Below are positions 1 to 14,900 of a stretch of DNA of 64,000 nt, piece after piece. A program made the position numbers and the translations under genes. The notes below the pieces were generated by a model that had not been told where the DNA came from, did no database searches, and saw nothing but the letters and a program-made list of their open reading frames with translations. The stretch is taken from NCBI GenBank assembly GCA_033063855.1, contig CP093831.1, positions 248,001 through 312,000 of the forward strand. The letters run 5' to 3'. Numbering within the stretch: position 1 is the stretch's first letter; the number at the start of each line of letters is the position of its first letter. Source of the stretch: Smittia aterrima. Its lineage: Eukaryota; Arthropoda; Insecta; Diptera; Chironomidae.

Positions 1-3000
1 GATTAAGGTAAAACATTAATGTACTGATTAGTGTGAAGCTGATTTCAAAATTGTCAAACAAATTGTAATTTTCTTGTGAGAAAATTTAATGCAAACAGGT
101 GCTCTAATACTTATCCAAACAAAATGAATGAATTGATAAGCACATAAATTGAATAAGCAGCTTCCTATGCCTTTGTCTATGCGAATTATCGCTAAGGGTT
201 TATAAACAATGAAGTAAAGCACAATCAGACTGATATGCCTTCCAACAGATGTATTTTCCACGGGTTTGAAATTTCATTAAAAAAAATTCAATATTTACTT
301 TATTCTCAGAAAACTTGGATTGCACCAAAAGATTTCCTTTAAATCCTTAAATTAAGCTTTAATTTGTATTAGAGTCGAGAGAGGGTGAGACGAGTGATGC
401 TTGAGTAACATTTGCGGCGGGCTCATTGATTCGGAATGTGTTCAAATTATGGAAAGCGTCAAAACTTCGGAAGAACTGATGTTAACAGTCTTGAGAGGTG
501 AGATTATGCGATGTTTCTCCTTCTTTAAAATTTTGGGTGCGGCTCCCTATTAAGGAGTCCCTAACTTTTTCATGAATATCTAAAAAATTATCGTCGTCGC
601 GCTTTTAAATTTTCCATGACAAATTTTTCTTAACTCTGGCTTAGTATCTAAAAGAACAAATTCCACAATCTCACAATGACTCAGAGGAACTTTAGCAAAT
701 TCAGCAGAAAAATAAACTGAAAGATTTTGCATCTCTAATGAACCAAAGCGAAAAGATAGATCTCAACGTTGAAGAAGCCAAATCTGAACCTTAATTTTTT
801 ATTACTGCACAATATTTTAAAATGAGAGAAAATAAAAAGCTATTTTACATTTTAACCTTGAATTAATTTTTTTATCGCCCGGTGACATGCTAAAAGCATC
901 TAATTGACTTCGCAATAAATAAACAAGAATCACTCTTTGACAATGAAAGTCAATTAAAAGAAATGAGGCGACGAGATTAACTAAACTTCATGACTTGAAA
1001 AATATTCAATATCATTAAATTCAGATTATCCTATCAATCTTCTAAATTTAATTATCTTGTGACTGTGAGCTTGAGTGACGCCTGGTATAGTTGAAATGTT
1101 TTTTCAGCAGATGCAGAGCAATCCGCGTCTTGACAAATAATTTTTAAAAGATGGGAAAACTTCCCCGAAGTTGAAAATCAATTTTCCATTTAGTAGTAAT
1201 TTACTCGTTCTTGACAATTTTGAATGATTACAAACGAAAGATGAAGAGAAGAAAGAACGACGTGGAAAACTCGAGTTTCCACTTAATTTATTTTTCAAAG
1301 CGAAGTCTTCGCAGGCTTAGATAACGACTTCATTAGCAAGACTTTTTCTTTGTTCGTTTCACGTTCTACCCTGGGACGAATTATGAAGGAAATAGTCATA
1401 AATATAAATCATTTTCTAAATAAATCATTTCACTGGCTTATTAATTTACAGCCACATTGACTTAGGCATTAATTGGACACTTAATGCCTCACTGCAAGCG
1501 AAAGATGAATCCGTCATTTTGCGAAAGTTCTCATCAAAAATCATACACGAAGCATGCGACAGTAAATCTTTTCATGTAAGTGGATAAGTTTGCTTACAAT
1601 CTTTCTCAGTCAAGAAAGCGCGCTTTTCAGTATTTTGAAACATCTTCGAGAAGGGTTGATGGTAGAGCGGGAATTCTTATTTGATGAATATCTGGCAATT
1701 TATTCCGTTTTTTCATTTTTTCTTCTTCCTTTCCCTCAACATTGTAAATACTCGGTAATGATGTTATGGAATGTTCAGTGCGGGAGTGAGCAGCGTAGAA
1801 ATAAATATTATTATCGTACTGAACTTTTCGCCTGAAACATTTTACTAACGAATAATTGCATTATCAGCAACAACCACAAAATTTTCCTCATTAAACGCTT
1901 TTAAGAGTGGCATTCTAAGCAATTTTTTTTGGATTCAAATGAGAACGACTGAACACATAACGAGCTGTATGATTAAAATTATCAGATAAACGAACTGAGA
2001 GACCAGCAATCTCCCCGCAGGCTAGAGAAACTAAAGTCTGTTCCGATGGATGCCGCTTTCATGACGATAAAAGAACCAGATTTCTTCAGAGAATCTTTTT
2101 GTTGCCGACTATAATTCATCAATAGTTAAGCTTGACAGCAAACGATTCTGATTTTTGCGATGACATGACAGATTTTCTTATTTCTTTTTTCTTACCAATT
2201 GTAAGTATCGTGTGCGACCACCATCATCATCATGACTCGTCATTTAAGTTCAACTTGTTCTATAATACTTTAAAGGATTTCTAAAAGTATTTCAGTCTCG
2301 ATAAAATCGATTTTGTCTGTGAAAGCTCAAAATTTTTTCGGTGTAAAATTAAATCTTTCTTGGAAGCGGTAGCTTCAGACGAAAAAAAAAGAAAACTCTA
2401 GTGTCAGGGAAAACAAAACAAATGATTGAATTGACAAAACATCTTAAGATTGTGTTAGTGCATCAGTCGTTTGGAAAAATTTCCTATTGAGCTCTTTCGA
2501 ACTTCCAAAATTTAAACTTGTTATCAGTCGTCTCGTAAACGGCAAAGCTTTTTCCAGTGTTGGTCGCTATCGAAGCCATTCATGCATTTTTGTGGAAAGA
2601 AAACCTGCGCAAAAGTTTTACACTTCCAAGGAATGGAAAGTAAAATTCTATTTGTAATGATTTTTGGGGAGCGAAAAATCTTTCTCGTCTCAGTCGTGAT
2701 TAGTTTTTCATGCTTGCTGCATGTTCGGATTTGAGGGCGACCCTCGTGTGTTATTTTTCCCTACTCTGAGTGCAATTTTTCTCAAAAAGAAGAAAATTGA
2801 TAATTATCCAATAACAAAAAGAAATTAAGGGTGCAGACAAAGATGGATATGGAAATTAATTCATGTTGGCGGCAATGAATTCAAACTTAAACTTACGAAG
2901 AAAGTTTATGAGATCGAGAAAGACTTTTTACATTCTAAAAGAGATCAAAAGTCAAAACCCTTCTTAAATAGACAAATAAAGTAATGGCCTAAGGATAAAA

Positions 3001-6000
3001 AGTGGAATGAAATATTACATATTTGATTGTTTGAGCAAAAAGTAAATAAAAAAAGTTCTTAAGTGCATCTCAAGTGAAAGTATTTTAAGAAGAACTTGAA
3101 TATTTCTGCCTACCATCAACTGTAATGTTTTTATCAGTGTCGGAAATAAAGTTATATATAAATGCGAAGCAGTGACAAGGGTGTTGTTTCAAACGAAATT
3201 TCATGCTGAAAAATATGATTCCATTACTTTTTGCCTCTCAGTGAAATCGCTCGCATTAAAGTCAACGAGTTAAAGTTTGAAAAGATAACGAAAAGAAAAA
3301 AATTGCTCTTTGCGCGTGAAAGGCGAAAGATAATGAAAATTTGTGATGGGGGAAAAGGAAAATCAGTGGTAATTGAATGAGAGAATTGTTGGAAGCAACA
3401 TCTGAGATAATTCGCAATCAGATGTCTTAAATCTTTGTTCTCTTTTCTTCCTTAAGAAATCGAAATAAATAAGAAGGAAAAGAGTGAAGATCCTAATTAC
3501 AACAGCAGTGAACTTCGCCAATAGATTTCCAATTAAATTAAAGAAATAAGTGGAAATTATTTTGACAAAGAAAGAAGACTCAGACTTGGATAAAAGACGA
3601 AACGAAGTGAAACGCACAATTAATGAATCTGAAAACGCTTTCTTAATTAAATATAAAGCTCAAGAATCGAAGGGAGGCGAGGAAAATATAAAAGCTCACA
3701 TGAAGAGCTTGAAGTAACACAAAACATACAATTTCCCATCTTTTCTTTCTAGGATATTGAAAGAAAATTGAATGAGATAAGATTTCTTTGCCGTGTAGGA
3801 TGCAAAAAAGAGAAATTATGTGTTTTTGTTCTGTAAATGTGTTCGCGTAAAAAGCACATATCTAAAGGATCAACGTGAAGATGTTTTTTGCGTAATTTGC
3901 CTGAAAGAAATCTGGTTGATACATAAAGAGAAAAACACTCACACAAGTTTGCGAATAATTACGAGATGTTTGTTGAGAAGAGAAATATTTCTTACATCGT
4001 GAATATCGTCAAAAGCATCAGCATTATCAGGAATTTATTTACTGGAAAAAATTGAGTAACTCGACTTCTATCAAGTGGAAGGAACTTATCCTTAAAAATG
4101 TAAGAATCGATCATTTAAATTTGAATATCTCTTTTAAGAATGAAGCCTCGCGAGCTGTTGAATGTTTGAGTATGTCGTTATCAGAGATGTTCCCACAAAA
4201 ACCACCCCTTGACGTCATTCTGATGAAAAAGAGGCGATAGATCAAAATCACTCTCTATCTCATTTTCTAGACTTCACAGAATGAAGTCACTTAAAGTGCC
4301 AAATCCTCGTACACGTAAATAAAAATCGAGGAAATTAACAGACGAAATCTCAGCATAAATAACTCTCGATTAAATTTCTAATTTGTCAAAGAGAAAGGCA
4401 AAAGATTAATGAATAACAATTCTCGGAATGAGCTTCTTGGACCAAATCCGTGCGAGTGAAAGGAAAGGAAATCGAAAAAGAAAAGAAAAGCTATAGACAA
4501 AGCTCTGATAAATTTTCTGTAATTACCTTTTCGATTCTTCATCAATTCGACATTGAGGAATTTTTTCCATCCTCCCTGATCTTCCTTATTTTATCTTTTA
4601 CTAGAAAAAAAGTATCGAATTAGTTTTTTCTCGGTTGACTCATGATTTGGGAAATAAATCTTAGAACTCAATCTCACAAAAACTTCGAATAATGGAAAAA
4701 TGATTTTTCAAAACTCTTACGTCGTTTGCTTTGCCTTTACACACAGTCTAAGATTACTGATGTTGACTTATTTTTTTTTAAAAGATGAAATTTAAATTAA
4801 AACTTTTTGCTGGAAAATTTCGAAAAGAAAATTTTTGTTACCAATCCATAACACAAGCGAAGTATGTCAAGCTGCCAAGTTCTCGTCTCTTTCGCCCTTC
4901 TTGAAACTTTTACCACCCAATTTTACGCTTCTCCCTTAAGTTGTCAGACTTTTCAATTTCCCATGATGAGAAAGGGGAAAAATCTTCCGATTTTCACCGA
5001 AGCCATAAAAAAAAGTTCATAAAAAGTTTTACAAGTTTTTCGATAAATAATACTCGCAAGAGCAAGTTATGAGCGAGTCCATGATATCGGTAGATTCCTT
5101 GAAGCCTCATACAAATCTTTAGCTGAGTTGTGATCTGAAAGTTTTAATGTTCATCATTATTCCTTTAGAATATTCTAATGTTCAAGGAGCTCTTGTCAGC
5201 TTATTAAAGAAAAGTTTGTTCATTAACTTCGCTTCCATAGGACATAAAAATTAAAACATAAATTTAAATGGGGAAATATCGATTATCTTTCAGATACTTC
5301 CGAGAACTTCGCTCGCCATTCTTTTGACTATTTCACGACCATTTTCATCTTCAAAAACTCAAAATTAAATTATCAATCTTCTGGGAAGAGAAACAATTAA
5401 AATTTTTATAGATTAAAATTTGGGTATTCTTCTTCTCTTATGTTTCAACGAAGTTCCTTGACAACTTTTTATTGAGCACGCCGAATGAATTTATCGTCCT
5501 TCCTCTATTTGCTAGCCCTCGAATGCTCGCTCGAGCAGAAGAAGTAAAATTGATTTCTCGATTTTTATTTGACTTTTACAACTTAAACACAAAGCTTTAA
5601 TGGGTTGCGCCAGGATTCGAAGATGCGGATCAAATGATTAGATAATGGTAAAACTTTTGTTCGCAATTTCCGTAGCCATATAAAAAGAAAACCAGTTCTG
5701 AGGGTAACCAAAAGAAAGAATTCTCTTTAATCCACAAAAAGACTTTTGCTTTCAACGCTTCATCCTACAACAGAGAAGGCGACTTTCACTGAAATAATTT
5801 TTTACGATTATTTGCCGTTGTTTCATGAAACTAAATGAGATTTCGCTTGTTGTTCTCGGGAGTTCTTTTGACTCTTTGTCTCTTCGATTAAGCCCTCATA
5901 AAGTCAAAAATTATTATTACGCAAGAATTGCTTTCACTAAATCATGAGCCGCCCCCACCAAAGGACATTTTGATGAGCTCGATAAAAAAAATCTGTGCTC

Positions 6001-8914
6001 AAATCCCATCAGAGCAATGGAAAAAAAGAAAATTTCATGCGGAAAAATTTTTGCTCACCATGGTTACACAGTAATTATTTCGTAATTGAATTTTATTCTC
6101 TCAGGAGCTGACATTTGCAGATATTTCCTTCGTTTCAAATTTTCCAGCATCCTTCATACATTTCTTAAAAGAATGAACAACTAATATTAACTTGATTCGT
6201 TCGCTCGTATTGTTACTTAACGAAAGAGAAAAGTTCATTGAGAGTTTGATTCTAATACAATATTTCCTTCTAATATTTCCTTCTCTTACGTCTTATGTTT
6301 GTTACATGCGCATCACAATTCGCTCTAACATAAACGCAATAAATAACATTTAATATAAATTAAAGGTTACACAACATAAGGAAAACGAAATACTTTCCTT
6401 AACTTTTGTCTTTAGTTCACCTCCTTGTCAATGTCAGTTCAGAATGCTGACAGACTTATAAATACAAAAAGAAAATGAAATATTCTTTAAATGTAGAGTA
6501 GAAGTTTTCTTGAAAATCTATAACAACTTTGAACAATGCTTACTCATGCCGACTTCTTATTCTCGATGAACTCAGCCTCTTTTTTTATTAAATCGTTGAA
6601 TCTTCTTCGATGACACCAAATCAAAAGATCAGACAGTCTAAGTGTCGTGTAAGGAAGAAAACTTAGTAGAAGAACTTTTGAAGCAGACTCTTCAATCAAT
6701 TGATTCTTCATTTCCTTTACATGAGAAGCTTATGTCGCAATCGTTATGCTCACAAGCGAGGCGATGTAGTGACAGACTTTAATCAGAAGGCAATGAATAA
6801 AGCAGAGAAATAATCGAGCAATTTCGAGAGTTTTCAACATTTTAGCTGTATTCCCAATGGCTAAAGTCAACGTTTTCAAAAAATATCTCGCAAAGCTCAC
6901 TTCACATCCAATTCAACTGCTCGAACAATGTTTCAAACATTTTCAAGTGGATTTGAGGGGAATTTGTTAAGAACGTTGTTGAACTACGTGCTACGAACGT
7001 TCGGCTTTGAACAAATCAAAAGCAAATTTATGTTTTACATCAGAGGCGAAATATTCTTTCAAATCTAATAAATTATGTTAGTGTGCGCATGTATGTATTT
7101 AACAACGTGACCACTTAGTACTGCTTCAAGAAGAATCTCGTTGTTACTAACAAGTATCGAAAGCGTTAAACCATGGCAATAAAGTATAATTTATAGCAGT
7201 TACGTCTTAATTGATAAATGTCAGAGCATGACTCTCTTGCCATGGTTCGAAACTTTCGGAGCATGCTTAGAGTTTAAACATATACGAGTACTTAGCAGAT
7301 TGTAGTCTAAATTTGGCTTCATAATTCTATTACCCACATCGAAGACATTAAAAGTCTTCGAAAAGTAATTTCACGTGCCTTATTTTAAATTATTCTTCAA
7401 AAAAGAAACTTTCGTTCGATGTTTCAAACCATTTCATCTTCTTCCTTTCGTATTTTCCTTGAAAAGTTTCTAGCAACTCAGAAGATTTGAAATTACAATC
7501 ACATGATAAGTCTTAAAATAAAATATTCACTTTAGTTAAAACACCTCTTCATCAATCAAATATCATTGACAATCCAATTTTTATTGAAAGTCTATTGTCG
7601 AGACCTTGCCAACGTCATACTCGTGAAGCTGCTCATCTCTTCTTGGTACAGCTTGTTGTGCTTGTTCGGTTGTTGACTTATTTACATAAACGAGGCGGCA
7701 TATGAAATTTGCATAAAAGATACAAATTATATAAAATAATAATTATGTTCAACGAGTGTCCAGTGATGCATGACAAAAGGCGCAGAGGCTTTTGTTCTGC
7801 AATCCTCTTTCATTGTTCCATGGATTTCGTGTTATGAAATAACCATCAAATTACGCTATATTATTGAAAATTTATAAATGAATATAAACAAGGATTTTAC
7901 CGCTTTCCGTCTCGTTCATGATTAAAACGAGTCATCGGTTCACGCTTATGTTGACCACGATTGCTAACAATGTACAAAGGTTTCTCTGCGGTTTTTTGGA
8001 TTCCCTTTGCTATATTGTATTATTTGAATAAATGTTGATTTATTTCATGAATGTCAATAGTGCACAATTTTGCTGTTTTGATTTTAGAGTTCAATAATTT
8101 TCGCCAAGTTGTTTTTCAACAAATACTTAACAAAGTTTCTAAGATTCCATTGCAATATGGCAGAGGTTCCGTTATAAATTAACACAACTCGACGTGTTGT
8201 TTGAAGCCACAAAAGCTTTTCAAAAATCTCTTGAGAAAATTCTCGTCGCAGCCAGAAAATTCAAATTTAATGAGAAAGTTACGCAAATGTCGCGGTGCTT
8301 TGCGGTTTTGAAGCACGAATTTCTTGTCAGAATAGCGCGTTCTGTAAATTTAAAATAATTTTATTAAGGATGAATAGAGAATTAAACTGAATTGTCGTCA
8401 AACTTTCGAATCCCTTACTAAGCTCAATCAATCCGAGCTTTCATTTATATTATTCTGAGTTTTATGACAAAACTTTTATCGCTTTTGTTACTGGCATTTG
8501 AAGACTATCAAAATTACGTCATTAAAAGGGTTAATTTAAGTTGTTTAGATCTTTGTTTGGAGGAGCAGCTTAATTTTTTTAAATTAAGACGAAAGAATTA
8601 ATAAAAATTGCTTTCGAGGAGAGTTGAACGAACATCAACAAAAAGTTATTGAAAGCAAAACAAATGTTTTCGGAAGGTCATTTGACTTGAAGCGAGAATG
8701 AAGATAAATGAACCTTTTTCATTTGAAAATAGTTCCCAACCTGAATATAAATGAGATTCCAAAAAAAACTTAATTTTCACTTGTCCTTGTCGTCTGATGA
8801 ATTTATAGCTTTATGAGGAAAGTAACGTCTATAAATTTCCGTTTCAAACAATGAATTTAAATGATCTCAATGACTAATAGTTATTAAAATAATCTTCCTC
8901 TTTTCTCATTTCAG
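1..8914. other. Non-coding upstream region
   Basis: AT-rich sequence with no open frame over about 85 codons and no recognisable protein, tRNA or rRNA. A polypyrimidine tract followed by AG at 8913-8914 is a good splice acceptor 49 bases before the neuroligin ATG. At least one non-coding first exon of neuroligin should therefore lie in this stretch or further left, and part of it is probably 5' intron. I could not place that exon or its promoter. It may also hold regulatory DNA, but I see no motif I can defend. Confidence 0.6.
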
Positions 8915-8963
8915 GTTTTCACGGCAAATTTAAATCACATCGCGGAATTTAAAATCTCTAATC

Positions 8964-11900
8964 ATGATTAGAAACTTGTCATCCACTGTTTTTAACTTCA
9001 TTCTGACAGTAGTTATGTTAATAAAACTTAGCAACACTGCTCATGCCGATATTTACAAAAATGCGAGACTGGGCACTCGCATTGTTCAAACAAGATATGG
9101 TCGACTCCAAGGTAAACTATAAAATAGTAAAACAATTTTTTCTATTATCTAACGCATTTGTCGACAGGGCTTGTTCTACCATTAGATAACTTTAAATTCT
9201 TGAAGCCTGTTGAGGCTTTCTTATCAGTTCCTTACGCAACGCCTCCCACCAGGAGCAACCGGTAAGTGCTTTTGACATTTCTAATTTTATGCGAAAAAAA
9301 ACTTTGTCATTTCACGATGCGACATTCAAATGCTCGAATCATAAAAGTCTCTTCGAAAATTATCGAAGAAAATACTATCGGCAGGAAATAAAATTGAAAG
9401 GAAAGAGAAACACATCAAATTAACATAAAAAATATGAAAGCCTCAAAACATCAATAAAATGTGTTTGAGAACCTTCTGCTATGCGTATTTCATCGAATAT
9501 GTAGCACAGGGAAGTTCGAGGCACCCTGACAAAAGCCCTTAAATCGTTAAAACAAACATATACTCGAGTAATCGATTTCCTCCCACGCCCTCCAAAGAAC
9601 TTCCGATCCCATTCAGTATTAAAAGAAAGAGAACTTTCAAAGTTAAAAGAGCATTAAAGTTAAATCGTTTGACACTTCCAGGAAACTTCAATTTTACAGC
9701 TCTTCTTTTTTAAGAGGTATGTAACGATGGGCGTGATCGAATTTGATGAGAAGAAGTGCTTGCTCTTCTGTGTGCTTGAAAGAGTAAAGATTCCGCGTAA
9801 AAATTCATGACAACGGTTATTGGAAAATCCTCTTTGTAACATCTATTAAGAGATATCCAGTTTAAATACGAAAAACAGTTTCATCCATGTTTTTTCACCT
9901 TTCTCAAACTGGATTACAAGCAAACAGGGATTGCCGTGGAAAAATGCGAACGCGGATTCTGAATCAAATGATTAACTTAAAGCTCTTCGATCGCTGTACA
10001 GGGCTCAAGAGAAGGGGAAAATGTTATCTGCGTTCATGTCAAGTTCGGTGATGGCTGTAGGTGAATATCAACATTGAACTTAAACGGATTATTGTAATCA
10101 ACATTAATTTTTTAATTAACAATATTTCACGCTTTGCGTTGATCTTAATAAAATTATTTAATCCAATTCGATGACCAATATAAATTTGTTCGTTATAAAC
10201 ACTTTCAATGATACTCAAGAATCTTTTTGACTTCTCTATCGTACCTAACGAAATGAGAGAAAATCTTAGTTTCAATTATTTCAGGCACATGAATTATTTC
10301 CTAGCATTTGTGCGCAGGAAATGTTTTTCGAAAGAATGAAAATCCGTAGAACGAATAATGATGGAGAAAGGGAAATAACCCAGATGAAAATAAAAATAAA
10401 TTTTCATGGCGCAATTTTCCTTTTTTGCCTTGGAACAAACGCAGGGCTTGAGCGAACAACGAAAGGCATAAAAGAGCAGTGTCAAAATAAAATTCCGCAA
10501 TTTTCTCTTTCCAGCCTCGTTTGTTTGTACCTTTTCTACGTAAAAGAAATATGAACAGCGTTAAAATTCTCACATTTCAAATGATTCAACATCATCATGC
10601 ATAGGGCGAAAAACAAGTTCTCCGAACAAGTGAATACTCCGAAAGCTTTATGATCATTGCTAACAAAATTTATAACACTTTCCCCTTTTCTATGATCATT
10701 GTTTTCCCAAGAGTTTTCGAGAAACTATGGCCCATGCTTGTTGTAAAGGGAAAAGAAGAATTTTCACGGGCGATCATTTTTATGAAATTTATCATTCTTC
10801 TGGAGGCAAATTGAATTTACTAGAAAAAGGAAAAGACAGTTCGAGGTGACGGCCTGAATGACTCGTCGGAGCATTCCTTTCAAAACATTTCATTTTTCAT
10901 GTCCATGTATTGCATGACACTTCCTTTCTTCGCTTTGTCACGGTCCTTGAGAGTTTTGCTTATCATAATGCTTTTACGGCCTTTCAGAGCGACCCGCCGA
11001 GAGCAATATATTCGAAAGTTTTCCTTTCTGTTCTCATGTCTCCACTTTTTCGAGATGCTTTACCATGATGTGTTCACATGAATCTATTTCGCAATGAGCT
11101 TTCCATGTTATTTATTTTTTACTGCCCATAGAACTCTGCGAAGCCTTTTTATTTAAAAAAAAATTGGGGGCTCCAACAATGAATTTCAGTCTTTATGGTA
11201 GGCAATCGTTTTATCAAGAGATAAATTCTTATAGACATGAACTCTCGATGCCACCATTCAAGACAAAAAATACCTAAAATTGTAAAGTTCTTTTTTTTCA
11301 TCTTTCAAAGAGTGTAAGAATCTTAAAGTTCAATCTAGATGTGAGAACGTCGATGATGATGCTTTAACTGTTCAATTTCTCTTGCTGTTTGTTTTCTATA
11401 AAGCTTTGACATTTTCCTGGGATTTGTTTTTCTATGTGACGACGATACTCTTCCACTACATTAATGTTGAGATGGTTGAAGAACTGACGAAAATTCACTG
11501 ACAAAACATAATGTTGTTTAGAGTCGACCCTATTTCTCGTAAGGATTGCTTGGGGATCGCTTCAAATATTTGCCTATAAAGGAATCAGCACTTTAAGTAT
11601 CTGTCAGGTTCAACTCATTTTCGATTTCAAGCCGCACATGGCTCCATCGATTCATATTCAAATTGTTATTACATGACATTTGCAGAAATTAATAATAATT
11701 CTGTCAAAAACTGGTATCTAGTCTGAAATGAAATGTGAAACGAGAGTCGTCACGGAAGCGTTTTAAAAAGTCAACTCGTAAGTGATTTGAAAATATTTAA
11801 AAATTGTTTTATTTCTCTGATTGATGCTGTTTTTTGTCAAGTCAACCCTTTTATATCAATCAAAATCAAACTCCATGTACACTCAAACTCCCTGACAAAC

Positions 11901-14900
11901 TCCATGTACTGACTCAATTGTTTGAATTCAGCAAAAAAAAATCAATTTCATGTTGCTAGCTAACTGTGTCACGAAGCATTTGCATTTTTTATCGGGAACT
12001 TGAAACACATTTAGCAGAAGCTCTCATGGAAACGAGTTTTGAACTTCCAGGTTATTTAAAAATTCAGTTTTGTAATTATTTGTTGGGTAGTTTGAAATTT
12101 ATAAATGAACTCGAAATCGAATCAATAATTATCGTTCATTCATTTATTTTCGTAAATTTATGTCAAATATTTAAATTCTCGATAGGCTACATTTATTTAC
12201 TCAATGTTGCATTATCTATAAGGTCGACATAGATGTTTAGATATAAAAGCTCTTATGAAGGGTAATATGGAAAGTTTAGAAACGTCATCTACACCAAATC
12301 GCTTTCTACGATGTTCAAAATGTGGCTCAAAATGATCCCGAAAGTATTTCAAATGTGATCATAAAAATTAATCGAAAAACTTTTTAAATTTAGCAAATAA
12401 AAGCGATGAGGATGCGAGAAGAGAGCTTTCATCATAAATATATTGCGAGTGGAAGAACATACTAACGAAACCACTTTTCATCCAAACAATGGCCAGAAAA
12501 AGCATAAAAATGTTTTATGAAAGAAGTGTAATTTGTAAATTGGATGGAAGGAAGCTTTCTCTCTCCCTTTCACTCACATAAAATAATTTATACTTCTCTC
12601 TCATCACCGAAAAAAAAGTAAAAGTTGCGAGAAAAGTTTTTTGACCAATTTATTTTTATTAAAGTTGTTTGCCTTAGCTATAGCGAACGAGCTTACCATC
12701 GAAATGAGCGCCTTCCTCTGTCAACAACTTTTCATTTCCTTTCAAAGACAAGCTTAGAACATAAAAGCGTTTTCTGTGAATGAGAGATTGACCGAACTAA
12801 GCTAAAAGTTTATCATGCTTCAAATGTCTCTATTTAATTAACAATGTTTGAAAAGTAAAACTTTAGCAAAATCATAAAAGTTCTAACTTTCATTTTAAAA
12901 CAAATTAACTACGAAAGCGAAATCTCTCAATAGTTTTTCGACTTGATATTAATTAACTTCACCTATATCAAATATGTCACTGAGGTGCCTGGGATTGTCG
13001 TAAAATGCCATTTCTTCTCTATTTTCTTAAATAAATTGACACAATTCTCATCTAGTTTTATTCGATTATCAAAATATAAATAGAATGATGTCATGAATTT
13101 TACAAAAACTCGCTCATTTCGACGATTTTTGACATTTGGTTATTTATACATATAACCCAAGCGATAGCAAGGGTTCCATTTTCACATTCACTCTTGTGGA
13201 AATGAAGACGAAGCGAATTTTGCTGATATCGAATGAAGGAAAATAAAAAGTTATCGAGAAAATTGAGGAAACCTAATAGTGACAACAAGAATGAAATGTA
13301 AATGAAAGGGTTGATGTCTTAAATTTCTGCTCCATCATCTACTGGAATGGAAGAGAGAATTCATATCAAGTAATCACTCCTAAAATGTCGCACTTTGTGC
13401 TTGGTGTCGTATGATGAGTGTACGTGCAGAAGATGCCAAAAAGAGTTTTTAAAGTATCAGCATACGTACAGGAATATAATCTACAAAGAAAAGATACTTT
13501 GAAAAGAGATCATGGAAATGTTCTGCAGACTTGATGACTTTCAATGTCGTGCGGCTTTATAATAATCAATAATCAATAGAACTCAAATATTTTTGTTACT
13601 TCAACTTTCCAACTATAATTAAATTTAAACAACAATCGATTCTCGGTCAAATAAACATTTCTTGTTGTTGCGAAAGAAAAATATGAACCCGTACTCCGAT
13701 ATATTTTGTGGAGCATCATTCAATCTTCAATCTCATGTTGTTTCCGCTGTCTTGTAGGATAAAATTAATCTATTCGCAATGCGGGTTAGAGCGTCCCGGC
13801 CTATAGTCCCAAAAAACGACTGATTCATGACACAACACATTCATCATGTGTCGCTTCCAATATCGCCTGATTTCTTTCGACAACTTTGAAAGTGCTTCGA
13901 TGTTCAAAGCCCCGAGAAAAGAAAAATGAAGCGTGCGTGAGGGAAAAAGCGATTTACAATTTTCCTCACCAAGTTCAAAGAGAGAAGTATTTATTTTATG
14001 TCAGTCACATAATATGCAAACAAGTAATTTAGAAAAGTCCGAGTAGCAAGAGAATGAGCACAACGCGATGAAATTAGACGATTTTTCATTTCTGTTCGCC
14101 TCTAATGATATTTTAGAATAAAAAAATATCATTTCTCAAAATGATTGCATGTCAGCTGAGAGCAACTCATGTGGCACGCTAATAAATAATTGGATTAACT
14201 TTCATAAATAATTGCACAAATTTACAATTTTTCTTTGAATGTTTTTTGCTACGAGTCACTACATTGAGATATGATTGAAAACACGTTCGATATTAATTTC
14301 TTTTACAAACAAATTCTGGTATCGTCTTCAGCTGAATTTCAGCACCTGATTATTTTCCGAAAAAAAGGGGAAAACATGTTTTCGCAGTGTAAATATTTAC
14401 ATCTCGCGGAATTCTTCAACGAGACAACTGAATTGAAAAAATATTTAGATACGTCAGGAGATTTTTTAGATAAGCTGACATGCAGACCTCTCAACTTGAG
14501 AAGTCCTTGAAATTCAGGAAAGAGTTTGCCAGATTTAAATTTGCACTGACTGCATTTTAATAGAAAATTCTCCGAATTTCAAGTAATTTTCGTTTGTTGA
14601 GCTTCAGTGAAATCTTTATTGATGTTTGACATTGTTGGATAAAAGCAAAATTTATTGATTTTTCTTATACTTGAGTTGCTTTCCACCGAGGTTGCCATGA
14701 TCGGATCACTAATTAAATTTTCGGTTTGATGAAAATATCGAAATTAATAACAAATTTTCACATTTTCAAAACCATTTTATGGCTTGGAATTCGCAACGTA
14801 ACCACAGTTCGACAAGAGCTCCCAGCACGCTGCTGAAGCCTCGAAACCAATAAATGCTTTCCTATTACGAAGAGTTTGCTTCAATGTTTTTAATTTCATT

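Noticed and set aside
1104..1298. Open frames in the first 8.9 kb (for example 1104-1298, 3363-3617, 4052-4240)
   Set aside because: Short, low-complexity, AT-composition driven, without splice-consistent extensions or recognisable motifs.
10301..10573. Overlapping open frames on both strands near 10.3-10.6 kb inside the neuroligin intron
   Set aside because: Up to 90 codons on two strands at once, with no domain, no conserved motif pattern and no clear splice signals joining them to neuroligin.
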